Assembly: GCF_023555495.1 (NCBI RefSeq)
Contig: NZ_JALCZO010000001.1
Location: 806,001-870,000, forward strand
Origin: Polaribacter sp. Z022
Lineage (GTDB): Bacteria > Bacteroidota > Bacteroidia > Flavobacteriales > Flavobacteriaceae
Direction: 5' to 3'
DNA length: 64,000 nucleotides
Shown here piece by piece: positions 16,437 through 24,786 of this stretch. Under the pieces are notes generated by a model. The model was not told the origin of the DNA. It was given only the letters and a program-made list of their open reading frames with translations, and did not search any database. Made by a program: the position numbers and the translations under genes. Numbering within the stretch: the stretch's first letter is position 1; every line of letters starts with the position of its first letter.

Positions 16437-17417
16437 ATGTATATAAATAAAAGGCAAAAAAATAAGAAAGAAAAGAAGGCTATTTATAATTATAAATTGG
16501 CTTTCTTTTCTTTTTTATTAGCTTTTTATTCTTTAAATAGTTTATCACAAGATAGTATTCCTGTTGCTGAAGATTTAACTGAAGAAAAAGAGTTGAAATT
16601 TCAGCAATTCTTTTTTAAAGCTTTATCAGAAAAATCGATTGGTAACTATCAAAAAGCTATTGAAAACTTAGAAAGTTGTAATCAGATTTTAAATGAAAAT
16701 AATGCCGTTTTTTTTGAGTTTTCAAAAAATTACTTTCAATTAAATAAAACGTTATTAGCCAAAGAATATATTAATAGAGCTCTTATAAAAGAACCAAGTA
16801 ATATATGGATGCTAAAACATTTGGTTAAAATTAATATTAAAGAAAAAGATTTTTCTGAAGCAATTCGTAATCAAAAAAAAGTTGTAGTTCTTAATTTAAA
16901 AGAAAGAGAGTTGCTTTTAAGATTGTATTTAAGAAACAGAGATTATGAAAATGCTGTTTTGTTAATGGATGAAATGGAACAAGAAAATGCTTTATCCTCA
17001 AACTTTAAGAGTTTAAAACTTAATTTAGAGAAAAAAACACGTAATACTGTTAAAAAACAAAAAGTTAATGATTCTGACTCTTTAATAGAGCAATTTAAAA
17101 CTGATAAATCTTACCAGGTTTTAAAACAGTTATTAGAATTATATAAAACAAATCCACAAATTCTTTTAAAGTATTCTACTGAAGGAATGGCTCTTTTTCC
17201 TGCACAACCTTATGTGTATTTAATGAATGGAAAAGCATTAAATTATCAGAAAAGTTATAAAAAAGCGTTATTAAGTTTACAAAATGGTATCGATTTTGTA
17301 ATAGAAGATAAAATGGAAGCAGATTTTTATAAAGAAATGGCAATTTCTTATAAAAATTTAGGAATGACTAAAGAGCAAAAAAAGGTTATTGAAAAATCTA
17401 AAAAATTAAAAAGTTAA
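16437..17417 (+). CDS. TPR-repeat protein, probably exported
   Basis: A 326-residue protein that starts on the base after the previous stop. A Lys-rich N-terminus (1-20) is followed by a hydrophobic stretch (about 21-36) ending LNSLSQDS, which looks like a signal peptide with a long positive n-region. The rest consists of helical repeats with TPR spacing (for example residues about 48-145 and 245-320: NYQKAIENLESC, SYKKALLSLQNG). TPR proteins act as protein-binding scaffolds; the partner is unknown. Position between the nucleotidyltransferase and the DUF4292 lipoprotein suggests an envelope-assembly role in the periplasm. Confidence 0.8.
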   Translation: MYINKRQKNKKEKKAIYNYKLAFFSFLLAFYSLNSLSQDSIPVAEDLTEEKELKFQQFFFKALSEKSIGNYQKAIENLESCNQILNENNAVFFEFSKNYFQLNKTLLAKEYINRALIKEPSNIWMLKHLVKINIKEKDFSEAIRNQKKVVVLNLKERELLLRLYLRNRDYENAVLLMDEMEQENALSSNFKSLKLNLEKKTRNTVKKQKVNDSDSLIEQFKTDKSYQVLKQLLELYKTNPQILLKYSTEGMALFPAQPYVYLMNGKALNYQKSYKKALLSLQNGIDFVIEDKMEADFYKEMAISYKNLGMTKEQKKVIEKSKKLKS

Positions 17418-17419
17418 GA

Positions 17420-18190
17420 ATGAAGTTTATAAAGTATTTTGTTGTTTTTACCCTTGTTTTTGCTTCTTGTAAATCTAAAAAGAACTTAATGAGCGGGAGT
17501 ATGGTTGCAGAAAAAATGTCGGCTAAAAAAGTAGCAAGAAAGCATATTGCATCTAACTTTGATAAAAAATCTATAGATGCAAAATTAAAAGCTAGCTTTA
17601 ATAATGGAAAACTAAAACAAAGTATTTCTGTAAGCTTAAAAATGAAAAAAGATGAGGTAATTTGGTTAAAAGGAACCAAATTTATTACTGTATTTAAGGC
17701 AAAAATTACACCAACTTCAGTAAAATTTTATTCTCCTTATGCTAAAAATTATTTTGATGGAGATTTTTCTATGCTGAAAAAGTTATTAGGAACAGATATA
17801 AACTTTAATCAACTTCAAAATTTATTGTTAGGTCAATCTGTAATGAATGTTAAAGAAGAAAAACAAAATATAACTATAGAAAACAATTCTTATGTTTTAT
17901 CACCAGAAAGTCAATCTTTATTGTTTGATATTTTCTTTGCTGTAAATCCTTCTCATTTTAAATTAGATAAACAATCAATTGTAAACGCTCAAAAAAATCA
18001 GAGATTAGATGTTTTTTATCCATCTTATAAACTAATTGATAATGCAGTTTTTCCTTCTAAAATTCAAATAAAAGCAAAACAACCTGGTAAATTTACAAAT
18101 ATTGATTTTACAGTAAAATCTGTAGTGTTTAATACAGAGTTAAACACCTCTTTTTCTATGCCTAAAGGTTATAAGCAAATAAAACTATAG
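17420..18190 (+). CDS. DUF4292 family lipoprotein
   Basis: A 256-residue protein with a lipoprotein signal peptide: MKFIKYFVVFTLVFASC, with the lipobox VFASC and Cys17. The mature part is beta-rich with SVSLKMKKDEVIWLKG and LKKLLGTDINFNQLQNLLLG, in keeping with the LolA/LolB-like fold proposed for DUF4292 proteins, which are common in Bacteroidetes. A role in handling lipids or lipoproteins at the outer membrane is inferred from fold resemblance only. It overlaps the GTG start of the next gene by one base, so translation is coupled to the EnvC-like protein. Confidence 0.82.
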   Translation: MKFIKYFVVFTLVFASCKSKKNLMSGSMVAEKMSAKKVARKHIASNFDKKSIDAKLKASFNNGKLKQSISVSLKMKKDEVIWLKGTKFITVFKAKITPTSVKFYSPYAKNYFDGDFSMLKKLLGTDINFNQLQNLLLGQSVMNVKEEKQNITIENNSYVLSPESQSLLFDIFFAVNPSHFKLDKQSIVNAQKNQRLDVFYPSYKLIDNAVFPSKIQIKAKQPGKFTNIDFTVKSVVFNTELNTSFSMPKGYKQIKL

Positions 18191-19425
18191 TGAAAAGTAA
18201 AAAGTTTTACATACCGTTATTAATTTTTTTTCTAAGTGTTTTTTCTGTTATTGGTCAAACAAGAAAACAGTTAGAAGCTCAACGTAAAAAATTAAATAAA
18301 GAAATTAAACAGGTAAATGCATTACTTTTTAATGAAAAAAAGAAAGAAAAAAATGCTTTAGAAAATTTAAAAGATATCAATAAAAAAATTGAAGTTAGAG
18401 CTCAATTAATTTCTACAATTAATTCTGAAGCTAAAATTTTATCAAAAGAAATTACTGATAACGAAACTAAGCTTAAAAAGTTAAATAAAAATTTAGCAGA
18501 TCTTAAAAAAGATTATGCAGATATGATATTTAAATCTTATAAAAGTAAGTCTCAACAAAGTAGAACTATGTTTTTGCTTTCTTCTCAAAACTTTTATCAG
18601 GCATATAAAAGATTAGAGTATATGAAACAATATACTTCTTTTAGAAAAACTCAAGGAGAAAATATTATTGTACAAACAAATATTGTAAAAAAATTAAATG
18701 ACTCTTTATTGTATCAAAAAACAGTTAAGGACACTTTAATCTTATCAGAAAAAAGACAAAAAGAGCAAATAGAAGGAGATAGAAAAGATCAAGAACAATT
18801 AATTACTACTATTAAGAAAAAAGAAAATAAGTATAAGAAATCTCTTCAAAATAAAATTAAAGAAGAAAAAAAGATTGTTGCTAAGATTGATAAAAAAATT
18901 AAAGAAGAAATAGCAAGAGCAAATAGAATTGCAAGAGAAAAACTTAAAAATAAACCTAAAACAGTTAAGAAAAATGAGTTTATTTTAAGTCCAGAGGCAA
19001 AAGCACTAGCAACAAAGTTTGAATTAAATAAAGGTAAATTGCCTTGGCCTGTAAGTGAAGGTATTATTGTTAGAAAATTTGGAAAACAACCTCACCCAAC
19101 ATTTCCTGGTATTACAGTTAATGGAACTGGGTTGCATATTGTAACAAAAAAAGGGTTAAGTGCAGAAGCTATATTTAATGGTGTTGTTTTAAATATTTTG
19201 GTTAGTTCTGAAGGAAGAAAGAATATTTTAATTCAGCATGGAAATTATATATCATCATACAATAACTTAGAAAACACCTATGTTAAAAAAGGTGATAAAA
19301 TAAAAACAGGCCAAAAAATTGGTCAAATATTTACAGATAAAGTTTCTAATAAAACAAAATTAATTTTTGTTTTATTTAAAAATACAACTCGTTTAAATCC
19401 TTCTTCTTGGATTTTAAGAAGGTAG
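18190..19425 (+). CDS. EnvC-like murein hydrolase activator (coiled coil + degenerate LytM domain)
   Basis: A 411-residue periplasmic protein. Residues 1-22 form a signal peptide (ending in VIGQ), residues about 25-265 a long Lys/Glu-rich coiled coil, and residues about 290-411 an M23/LytM domain. The zinc ligands of active M23 peptidases are largely missing: the first His is kept in GTGLHIV but no Asp follows at the usual place, YNNL replaces Y-x-H-L, and KLIFVLFKN replaces L-H-F-E-L. This resembles E. coli EnvC, which activates amidases at the division site instead of cutting peptidoglycan. The start is a GTG overlapping the DUF4292 stop. It is probably part of the same envelope/division operon. 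Confidence 0.9.
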   Translation: MKSKKFYIPLLIFFLSVFSVIGQTRKQLEAQRKKLNKEIKQVNALLFNEKKKEKNALENLKDINKKIEVRAQLISTINSEAKILSKEITDNETKLKKLNKNLADLKKDYADMIFKSYKSKSQQSRTMFLLSSQNFYQAYKRLEYMKQYTSFRKTQGENIIVQTNIVKKLNDSLLYQKTVKDTLILSEKRQKEQIEGDRKDQEQLITTIKKKENKYKKSLQNKIKEEKKIVAKIDKKIKEEIARANRIAREKLKNKPKTVKKNEFILSPEAKALATKFELNKGKLPWPVSEGIIVRKFGKQPHPTFPGITVNGTGLHIVTKKGLSAEAIFNGVVLNILVSSEGRKNILIQHGNYISSYNNLENTYVKKGDKIKTGQKIGQIFTDKVSNKTKLIFVLFKNTTRLNPSSWILRR

Positions 19426-19427
19426 TT

Positions 19428-19955
19428 TTATTTTTCTAAATTAAATTTGCTAAACAAAGCTTTTAAGGCAGTAGCATCATTTGGGTTTAATTTACCAGCT
19501 AAAACTAAACTTAGTTGTTTACGTCTTAAAGCACCTTCAAATCTTTCTTTTTCTATGTCAGTTTCAGGAATAATTTGTGGTATTTCTACAGGTTTCCCTA
19601 TTTCATCTACAGCAACAAAAGTGTAAATACCTTCGTTAACTTTTGTTCTAGATCCAGATTGTCTGTCTTCTGTCCAAACATCAACGTAAGTTTCCATAGA
19701 AGATTTAAAAGCTCTAGAAACCTTAGCTTCTACAGTAACAACACTTCCTACAGGAATAGGTTTGCTAAAAGCAACATGATTTACAGATGCAGTAACAACA
19801 ATTCTTCTAGAGTGTCTTCTTGCAGCAATACTACAAGCTCTATCCATTCTTGCCAATAATTCTCCACCAAAAAGATTGTCTAAATAGTTTGTTTCACCAG
19901 GTAAAACTAAATCCGTAAGAACAGTTAATGATTCTTTTGCAGTTTTTGCTTCCAT
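19428..19955 (-). CDS. Acyl-CoA thioesterase (hotdog fold)
   Basis: A 175-residue hotdog-fold thioesterase of the BACH/YciA type, which hydrolyses acyl-CoA to a free fatty acid and CoA in the cytoplasm. Visible motifs are NYLDNLFGGELLARMDRACSI (about 21-41, with the active-site N-x-x-x-x-L-F-G-G and Asp) and VTASVNHVAFSKPIPVG. The start is the ATG at 19955: the longer TTG at 19973 overlaps an exact -7 box (TATCTTTG). It lies tail-to-tail with the EnvC-like gene, with only two bases between the stop codons. Chain-length preference is not visible. Confidence 0.9.
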   Translation of the reverse strand: MEAKTAKESLTVLTDLVLPGETNYLDNLFGGELLARMDRACSIAARRHSRRIVVTASVNHVAFSKPIPVGSVVTVEAKVSRAFKSSMETYVDVWTEDRQSGSRTKVNEGIYTFVAVDEIGKPVEIPQIIPETDIEKERFEGALRRKQLSLVLAGKLNPNDATALKALFSKFNLEK

Positions 19956-19970
19956 AAAAAAATATTTTTG

Positions 19971-19978
19971 CAAAGATA
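19971..19978 (-). promoter_or_regulatory. Promoter -7 box of the thioesterase gene
   Basis: Minus strand TATCTTTG, an exact TAnnTTTG match followed by CA, 15 bases before the ATG at 19955. It fixes that start. Confidence 0.65.
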
Positions 19979-20033
19979 GTAATCACTTATTTATAAAGTG
20001 AATATAAAATTGATAAGGAAAATTGAGTTAATG

Positions 20034-20945
20034 TTACTTTTTAATTAATAACCAAGCGTCTTTAGAAACAGTATCTTGAATCTTATAAAGATTATTGGTA
20101 GCTTCATTTCTGCTTGCATAACTATTAAAAGAAACTTGAGTAAGCCCCCATTTGTTAACACCTATAATTTTAGCATCAAAACCATTTGCTTTTAACTGTT
20201 TTACTTTTTTTTCTGCATTTTCAGCAAATTGAAAAGCACCAGCTATAATATGGTAAGGTTTAGAAACTTCTTTTTCTTTAGCAACATTTAAGTTAATAGT
20301 TGGTAAAGGATTAGAAATTACAAATGTTGCAGATTGAATCTTTTTTTGAAGTGCTTTTTCTTGATTAGCAAGTACTTCTTTCTGTTGTTTTTGTTGATAT
20401 CCGTTTATAGCAGAAAAGCCTAATGTTAATAAAATTGCAGCAGTAGCAGCATATTTTATAAATGCAGGAATCTTCTTTTTTTCTTCTTTAACAAGAACAG
20501 GAGCTAAAGGTTTTACTTGTTGTTTGTATCTTGTAATTGCAGAAGATTCTACAGTTGTTAAACCAAAAGATTCTGTTAAGTAGTTAACAGTAGTATTTGG
20601 TTCAAAAACAATTTGTTTTTCTTCATTTAAACTTAAAACTCCTAAGTTTTCTATTTCTACAGCTTTAGATTGTAATTCGTTTTGCCATTTAATAACAGAC
20701 AAAGAAATAGCTGTAGAGGCTTTTTCAAAAGAAATATTTTCTGCAGAAGCAATATAATTAGCTAATAAACCATCATTATGTTTTAATAGGTTGTTAAATG
20801 TAATTTGTTTTGTAGGTGCAGAAAAAGTGTGAGTAAAGTTATTCACTTTTGCTCCAATTTTATTGGTTACAAATCCTCCAAAATCTGGTACAATTACACA
20901 ATCGTATCTGTATAATAAATCGTTTATATAAGTAGCTAATGTCAT
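20034..20945 (-). CDS. HU-CCDC81-type domain / SPOR domain membrane protein
   Basis: A 303-residue protein with three parts. Residues about 1-130 form the bacterial HU-CCDC81-like module (TYINDLLYRYDCVIVPDFGGFVTN at 4-27 is its hallmark, cited here by position). A single membrane helix lies near 167-187. The C-terminal SPOR domain is at about 228-303 (YHIIAGAFQFAENAEKK, VKQLKANGFDAKI). SPOR domains bind denuded peptidoglycan glycans at the division septum. The topology implies an N-terminal cytoplasmic HU-like part and a periplasmic SPOR part, so it could link the inner face of the cell to septal wall. A TATATTTG box ends only five bases before the ATG, suggesting a leaderless mRNA. Confidence 0.88.
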   Translation of the reverse strand: MTLATYINDLLYRYDCVIVPDFGGFVTNKIGAKVNNFTHTFSAPTKQITFNNLLKHNDGLLANYIASAENISFEKASTAISLSVIKWQNELQSKAVEIENLGVLSLNEEKQIVFEPNTTVNYLTESFGLTTVESSAITRYKQQVKPLAPVLVKEEKKKIPAFIKYAATAAILLTLGFSAINGYQQKQQKEVLANQEKALQKKIQSATFVISNPLPTINLNVAKEKEVSKPYHIIAGAFQFAENAEKKVKQLKANGFDAKIIGVNKWGLTQVSFNSYASRNEATNNLYKIQDTVSKDAWLLIKK

Positions 20946-20950
20946 TATAA

Positions 20951-20958
20951 CAAATATA
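20951..20958 (-). promoter_or_regulatory. Promoter -7 box of the SPOR gene, leaderless geometry
   Basis: Minus strand TATATTTG, exact consensus, with the ATG of the SPOR gene starting six bases after its last G. Transcription should start at or next to the A of the ATG. Confidence 0.6.
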
Positions 20959-21042
20959 GAGAATTTGGTGTTTTGTAAAAGAAAGTTCTCTAATATTTAT
21001 CAACAAATATTTTTATATATTGGTATTCAAATTGTTACTGAA

Positions 21043-22143
21043 TTGAAAGAAGAAAAATTACTTGCAATCTTAAGATTACAAAGATGTAAAGCTGTTGGCT
21101 CTATTTTGGCTAAGAAACTCATTGTAAATGTGGGAGATATAGAACAAGTTTTTAAAGAAAAAACAGCTGTTTTATCTAAAATTAACGGAATTGGAACACA
21201 TGCTCTAAAACATCTTTTTGACACTAAAAACATCGAATTAGCAGAACAAGAGCTAAAATATATTAAAGAAAACAGTATAAATTATTCTTATTTTTTAGAA
21301 GATAATTATCCAGAAAATTTACAACATTGTATAGATTCTCCAATATTACTTTTTAAAGATGGAAACTTAGATTTTTCTAATAAAAAGATTATTTCTATTG
21401 TAGGTACAAGAAATATTAGTTCTTATGGAAGAGATTTTTGCAAGCAACTTATTAGTGATTTAGCAGAATACAATCCAATAATTGTTAGTGGTTTTGCATA
21501 TGGTGTAGATATTTGTGCACATAAAGCTGCAATAGAAAATAACTTACAAACTATTGCTGTTTTAGCACATGGTTTTGAACAAATTTATCCAAAAGTTCAT
21601 AAAAAATATATCAATCAAGTAAATGAAAATGGTGGTTTTTTAACCGAATTTTGGAGCGAAGAAACTCCTTTAAGAGAAAATTTTTTAAAACGAAATAGAA
21701 TTGTTGCAGGTATTGCTAAAGCTACAATAATTATAGAATCTGCTTCTAAAGGTGGTTCTTTAGTAACTGCAGATATTGCAAACTCTTATGATAGAGATGT
21801 TTTTGCTGTTCCTGGTAGAAGTACAGATATTTATAGTAAAGGGTGTAATAATTTAATTAAAAACAATAGAGCACATTTACTAAACTCAGCTTCAGATATT
21901 GTTAAAATGTTAAATTGGGATGTTCAAGAAAAACCAAAACTAATTCAAAAACAATTATTTTTAGAATTAGATGAAAACGAACAAAAAATCTATGATCTAT
22001 TACATGAAAAAGGACAACAATTATTAGATGTAATTTCTTTAGAATGTAATATTCCAATTTTTAAGCTTTCATCTATTTTACTTCAATTAGAATTAAAAGG
22101 AGTATTAAAACCTTTGCCAGGAAAGATGTTTGAAATAGTGTAG
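21043..22143 (+). CDS. dprA: DNA-processing protein DprA
   Basis: DprA loads RecA on single-stranded DNA during natural transformation. The Rossmann-fold core is clear: IVGTRNISSYGR, VSGFAYGVDICAHKAA, AVLAHGFEQIYP and GGFLTEF. Before it is a helix-hairpin-helix-like N-terminal part (LRLQRCKAVGSILAKKL). A C-terminal winged-helix-like region ends the protein (about 300-366). The start is uncertain: the frame opens with a GTG at 20965 (392 residues), but the first 26 residues do not look like DprA, and a TTG at 21043 gives a 366-residue protein with the usual N-terminus (KEEKLLAILRLQ). A TATATTGG box at 21015-21022 would fit the shorter start. Confidence 0.93.
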   Translation: MKEEKLLAILRLQRCKAVGSILAKKLIVNVGDIEQVFKEKTAVLSKINGIGTHALKHLFDTKNIELAEQELKYIKENSINYSYFLEDNYPENLQHCIDSPILLFKDGNLDFSNKKIISIVGTRNISSYGRDFCKQLISDLAEYNPIIVSGFAYGVDICAHKAAIENNLQTIAVLAHGFEQIYPKVHKKYINQVNENGGFLTEFWSEETPLRENFLKRNRIVAGIAKATIIIESASKGGSLVTADIANSYDRDVFAVPGRSTDIYSKGCNNLIKNNRAHLLNSASDIVKMLNWDVQEKPKLIQKQLFLELDENEQKIYDLLHEKGQQLLDVISLECNIPIFKLSSILLQLELKGVLKPLPGKMFEIV

Positions 22144-22160
22144 AGTCAAATTTTAATCCG

Positions 22161-22168
22161 TATTTTTG
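22161..22168 (+). promoter_or_regulatory. Promoter -7 box of the gene at 22187
   Basis: TATTTTTG, exact TAnnTTTG, 18 bases before the ATG at 22187. It overlaps the longer open frame that could begin at 22166, which excludes that start. Confidence 0.6.
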
Positions 22169-22186
22169 TTGTATATCCTTATTAAA

Positions 22187-23245
22187 ATGGCAGAAAAACA
22201 AAAATTAATATCAAAAAAGAAACCCACTTTTCCTGTAAGTAAATTATTAGCTGCATTTTTAAAAAAACATAATAGAAGTACTAAAATTAGTATTTTATAT
22301 AATGATTTGTTGCGTTTTCAGGGTTCTGTAAATGTGTATGATAAAAATGATGAGGATACACTTTGGGTAAGAACATATTATTCTGAGTGGGATAGAGAAG
22401 AAATAGATTTAAGTTTAAAACAAATTTATACAATCTTACACTCTGATGGTAATGATAATACAATTCCGTTTTTAAATATAGATGCAATTGATTTTTGTAC
22501 GTTTGGTAACTCTAAACCTTTTAGAATAAAAGTTAGAAATATTTTAAATGATAATTTTACCTATTTCTATGTAAAACAAGCAGATGCTTCTCGTGTTTAT
22601 GGTTTAGAATTAGAGCATATTTTATCTCCATACACCATTAACTATTTAGTGTATAAAGATACTTTAATAGAAGAGCATATTTCTGGAATTCCAGGAGATG
22701 ATTTTATAGAAAACATACTTCCAACTTGTTCAAGGTCAGAGCAATCTCAAATAGCAAAAGAGTTTGTAAAATTTAAAGAAAGATGCTTTATTCGTCTTTT
22801 AGGAGATATGCGTTCTTACAACTATGTTATTACACCAATACACGATTTTGATAAAATTGTATATAAAATTAGAGCAATAGATTTTGATCAACAGTCTTTT
22901 GAAGGGAATTTAAAAGTTTACAACTTACAATTCTTAAAAGAAAACTTTAAAATGGTGCAAATGGTTGGTAAGAGGCTTCAAAACAGTTCTATAGAGCAAT
23001 ATAAAATTGAAGAACGTTCTTACATTGCAAAAAGAATGATTAGTTCTCCAGATAGAATTCAGCATATTGTTAGATGTATGAAACAAGATTCTATTTCTTT
23101 TCCAGAGCACATAGAATTATTAAAAAAAGGTTTAATAGATTATGTGCATGATGTTGAGTTTAGGAAATGTAAAAACATGGGAGAAATTTTAGAAACCATC
23201 TTAATATTTGTTAAGCGTAACTATTTAGATATTAGTGGAAAATAG
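22187..23245 (+). CDS. Conserved protein of unknown function with kinase-like motifs
   Basis: A 352-residue soluble protein without signal peptide or membrane helix. I do not recognise a named family. Two segments resemble the catalytic core of protein-kinase-like or HipA-like folds: RLLGDMRSYNYVI (about 204-216), with an Asp and a downstream Asn as in a catalytic loop, and IRAIDFDQQ (about 232-240), with a D-F-D in the place of D-F-G. A clear glycine-rich loop is not seen, so activity is doubtful. The N-terminus is rich in lysine. It lies after dprA with its own promoter. The start at 22187 follows from the -7 box position. It may be a flavobacterial family of its own. Confidence 0.75.
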   Translation: MAEKQKLISKKKPTFPVSKLLAAFLKKHNRSTKISILYNDLLRFQGSVNVYDKNDEDTLWVRTYYSEWDREEIDLSLKQIYTILHSDGNDNTIPFLNIDAIDFCTFGNSKPFRIKVRNILNDNFTYFYVKQADASRVYGLELEHILSPYTINYLVYKDTLIEEHISGIPGDDFIENILPTCSRSEQSQIAKEFVKFKERCFIRLLGDMRSYNYVITPIHDFDKIVYKIRAIDFDQQSFEGNLKVYNLQFLKENFKMVQMVGKRLQNSSIEQYKIEERSYIAKRMISSPDRIQHIVRCMKQDSISFPEHIELLKKGLIDYVHDVEFRKCKNMGEILETILIFVKRNYLDISGK

Positions 23246-23253
23246 TTTTTTTT

Positions 23254-23341
23254 GAAGCTGTTTCCTGCTTTTCACTATATCTTTTTTATGAAAAATAAAA
23301 AAGGATGTCGTTTCAATCAGGGCTAAACCTATTTGCTAGCT
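23254..23341. repeat. Dispersed intergenic element, copy 3 (variant stem), overlapping a gene end
   Basis: Begins GAAGCTGTTTCCTGCTTTTC and keeps the TCAATC-x-x-GGGCTAA end seen in copy 2. The central hairpin is changed on both sides: ATATCTTTTTTAT pairs with ATAAAAAAGGAT, where copies 1 and 2 have CTCGCTTTTTT with AAAAAGAGCTC. The outer AAGCT (23255) can pair with AGCTT (23336), which lies inside the last codons of the DMT transporter gene, so the element reaches 12-13 bases into that CDS. Confidence 0.6.
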
Positions 23342-24195
23342 TTTTTACTTCTTACACTTTCAATAATAACTGTAAGCAAAATTAAACTACCACCAATATA
23401 AGTATTTAAGCTAGGTATTTCATTCACAAAAATATAGGCAATTATAATTCCAAATATTGGCTGAACACTACTAATTATACTTGCTGTAGAAACAGAAAAA
23501 TGTTTTAAAGAACTCACTAACATTGTGTGTCCAATTGCAGTAGTTAATAGAGCAACTAGTAATAATAATGGTAATTGACTTTCAATATTCGAGAAATCAC
23601 CAAAAAATAAAACAGGAATCAAGAATAAAGTAACTACAATCATTTGATAAAACATCAACATACTACCATTGTAATCTTTAACATGTTTTTTAATAGTAAG
23701 ATTTCTAAGGGCATAACATAAGGCCGAAAAAATTCCGAATAAAATTCCTTTTAACTGATCGTTTTCTAAAGAAAAATCTGGCACAAGCATATAAACACCA
23801 AATAATACTAAAATTGCCAGAAAAACATGAATTGGGTTAAGTTTTTGCTTAGAAAAAAAAGGTTCTAATAATGCAGTAATAACAGGAAATGTATACATAG
23901 AAAGCATGCCAATTGCTACATTAGATAGTTTTAAAGCATAAAAATAAGTAACCCAATGAGCAGCCATAAAAAAGCCACTTATAATAAAAGAATAACCATC
24001 TTTTTTAGTTTGAACTTTTAAGTTTATTTTTTTAAATCGACAAAAAATATAAATAAAAATCGAAGCAAAACTAGCTCTACACAAAATAATTACTTCTGGA
24101 GATAAAGCAATGTATTTACCTAAAACTCCAGATGTACTTATAAAAAGCGTAGCTAAAATTAAAAGCGATAAGTTTTTAAAATGAGAATTTTCCAT
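23329..24195 (-). CDS. DMT superfamily transporter (EamA, two repeats)
   Basis: A 288-residue inner-membrane protein with ten predicted helices in two EamA repeats (about 8-138 and 148-282). Typical marks are LSNVAIGMLSMYTFPVITALLEPF at the end of the first repeat and SSVQPIFGIIIAYIFVNE in the second (longer stretches cited by motif). Members export amino acids, metabolites or purines; the substrate cannot be assigned. The C-terminal codons (SKKASK) lie inside a dispersed intergenic element. It is unrelated by neighbourhood to the gliding genes that follow on the same strand and probably has its own promoter. Confidence 0.88.
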   Translation of the reverse strand: MENSHFKNLSLLILATLFISTSGVLGKYIALSPEVIILCRASFASIFIYIFCRFKKINLKVQTKKDGYSFIISGFFMAAHWVTYFYALKLSNVAIGMLSMYTFPVITALLEPFFSKQKLNPIHVFLAILVLFGVYMLVPDFSLENDQLKGILFGIFSALCYALRNLTIKKHVKDYNGSMLMFYQMIVVTLFLIPVLFFGDFSNIESQLPLLLLVALLTTAIGHTMLVSSLKHFSVSTASIISSVQPIFGIIIAYIFVNEIPSLNTYIGGSLILLTVIIESVRSKKASK

Positions 24196-24234
24196 TTAAA
24201 TATTTAGAAGTTTTACGAAGGTGTTTTTTTAATA

Positions 24235-24786
24235 TTACTCTTTCCACTCTAAAGTTTCTACTAAATGCAAAATGTCTTTTTTAATATAATCTACAGCAGG
24301 TAAAACAGAATCGTAATTAGGTTTTATATAAAAATATAAAGACCCTTTTATAAAGTTTTTAGTACTATCTGTAATATGAAATTGAATTTGAGAAGCTGCA
24401 TTACCAGTAATTTCATACATACTACCAAAAACTCTTTTTTGTGGGTTTACAAAGTCTTTAGGTATAATTTCTTCTGCTTTTACTGTATGTTTAAAAACCA
24501 ATTTTTCTGCTTCTGTTAAAAGTTCGTTTAAGTTGTTTTTAATTGGTCTGTATGTTATATCTATAGAAGCTTTTAAGTTTGGGTATTTAATTTTTAACCA
24601 ATTATTATTTTCATCAATAATTGTTGTATTTTCTAAAACATTAAAAGAGTAAGGTCTGTCTAAATTTAACTTTTTATATGCTTTTTCAGGATAATTTAAG
24701 CCTAAATATGCCTTTGGTTTGGGTAGTACTTCTTCTTTACAAGAAATAAAAAAGAGGATAAAAATTAATAGTAAAATGTTACGCAT
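24235..24786 (-). CDS. gldD: Gliding motility lipoprotein GldD
   Basis: A 183-residue lipoprotein: MRNILLLIFILFFISC with Cys16 in the lipobox, then a mature part with PKPKAYLGLNYPEKAYKKL and a GNAASQ-x-QF motif seen in GldD. GldD is needed for gliding and for type IX secretion in Flavobacterium johnsoniae; its exact part in the machine is not settled. Assignment also rests on the neighbourhood mutY-ssb-gldE-gldD, the arrangement known in F. johnsoniae. Its start overlaps the end of gldE by eight bases, so the two are translated together. Confidence 0.92.
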   Translation of the reverse strand: MRNILLLIFILFFISCKEEVLPKPKAYLGLNYPEKAYKKLNLDRPYSFNVLENTTIIDENNNWLKIKYPNLKASIDITYRPIKNNLNELLTEAEKLVFKHTVKAEEIIPKDFVNPQKRVFGSMYEITGNAASQIQFHITDSTKNFIKGSLYFYIKPNYDSVLPAVDYIKKDILHLVETLEWKE

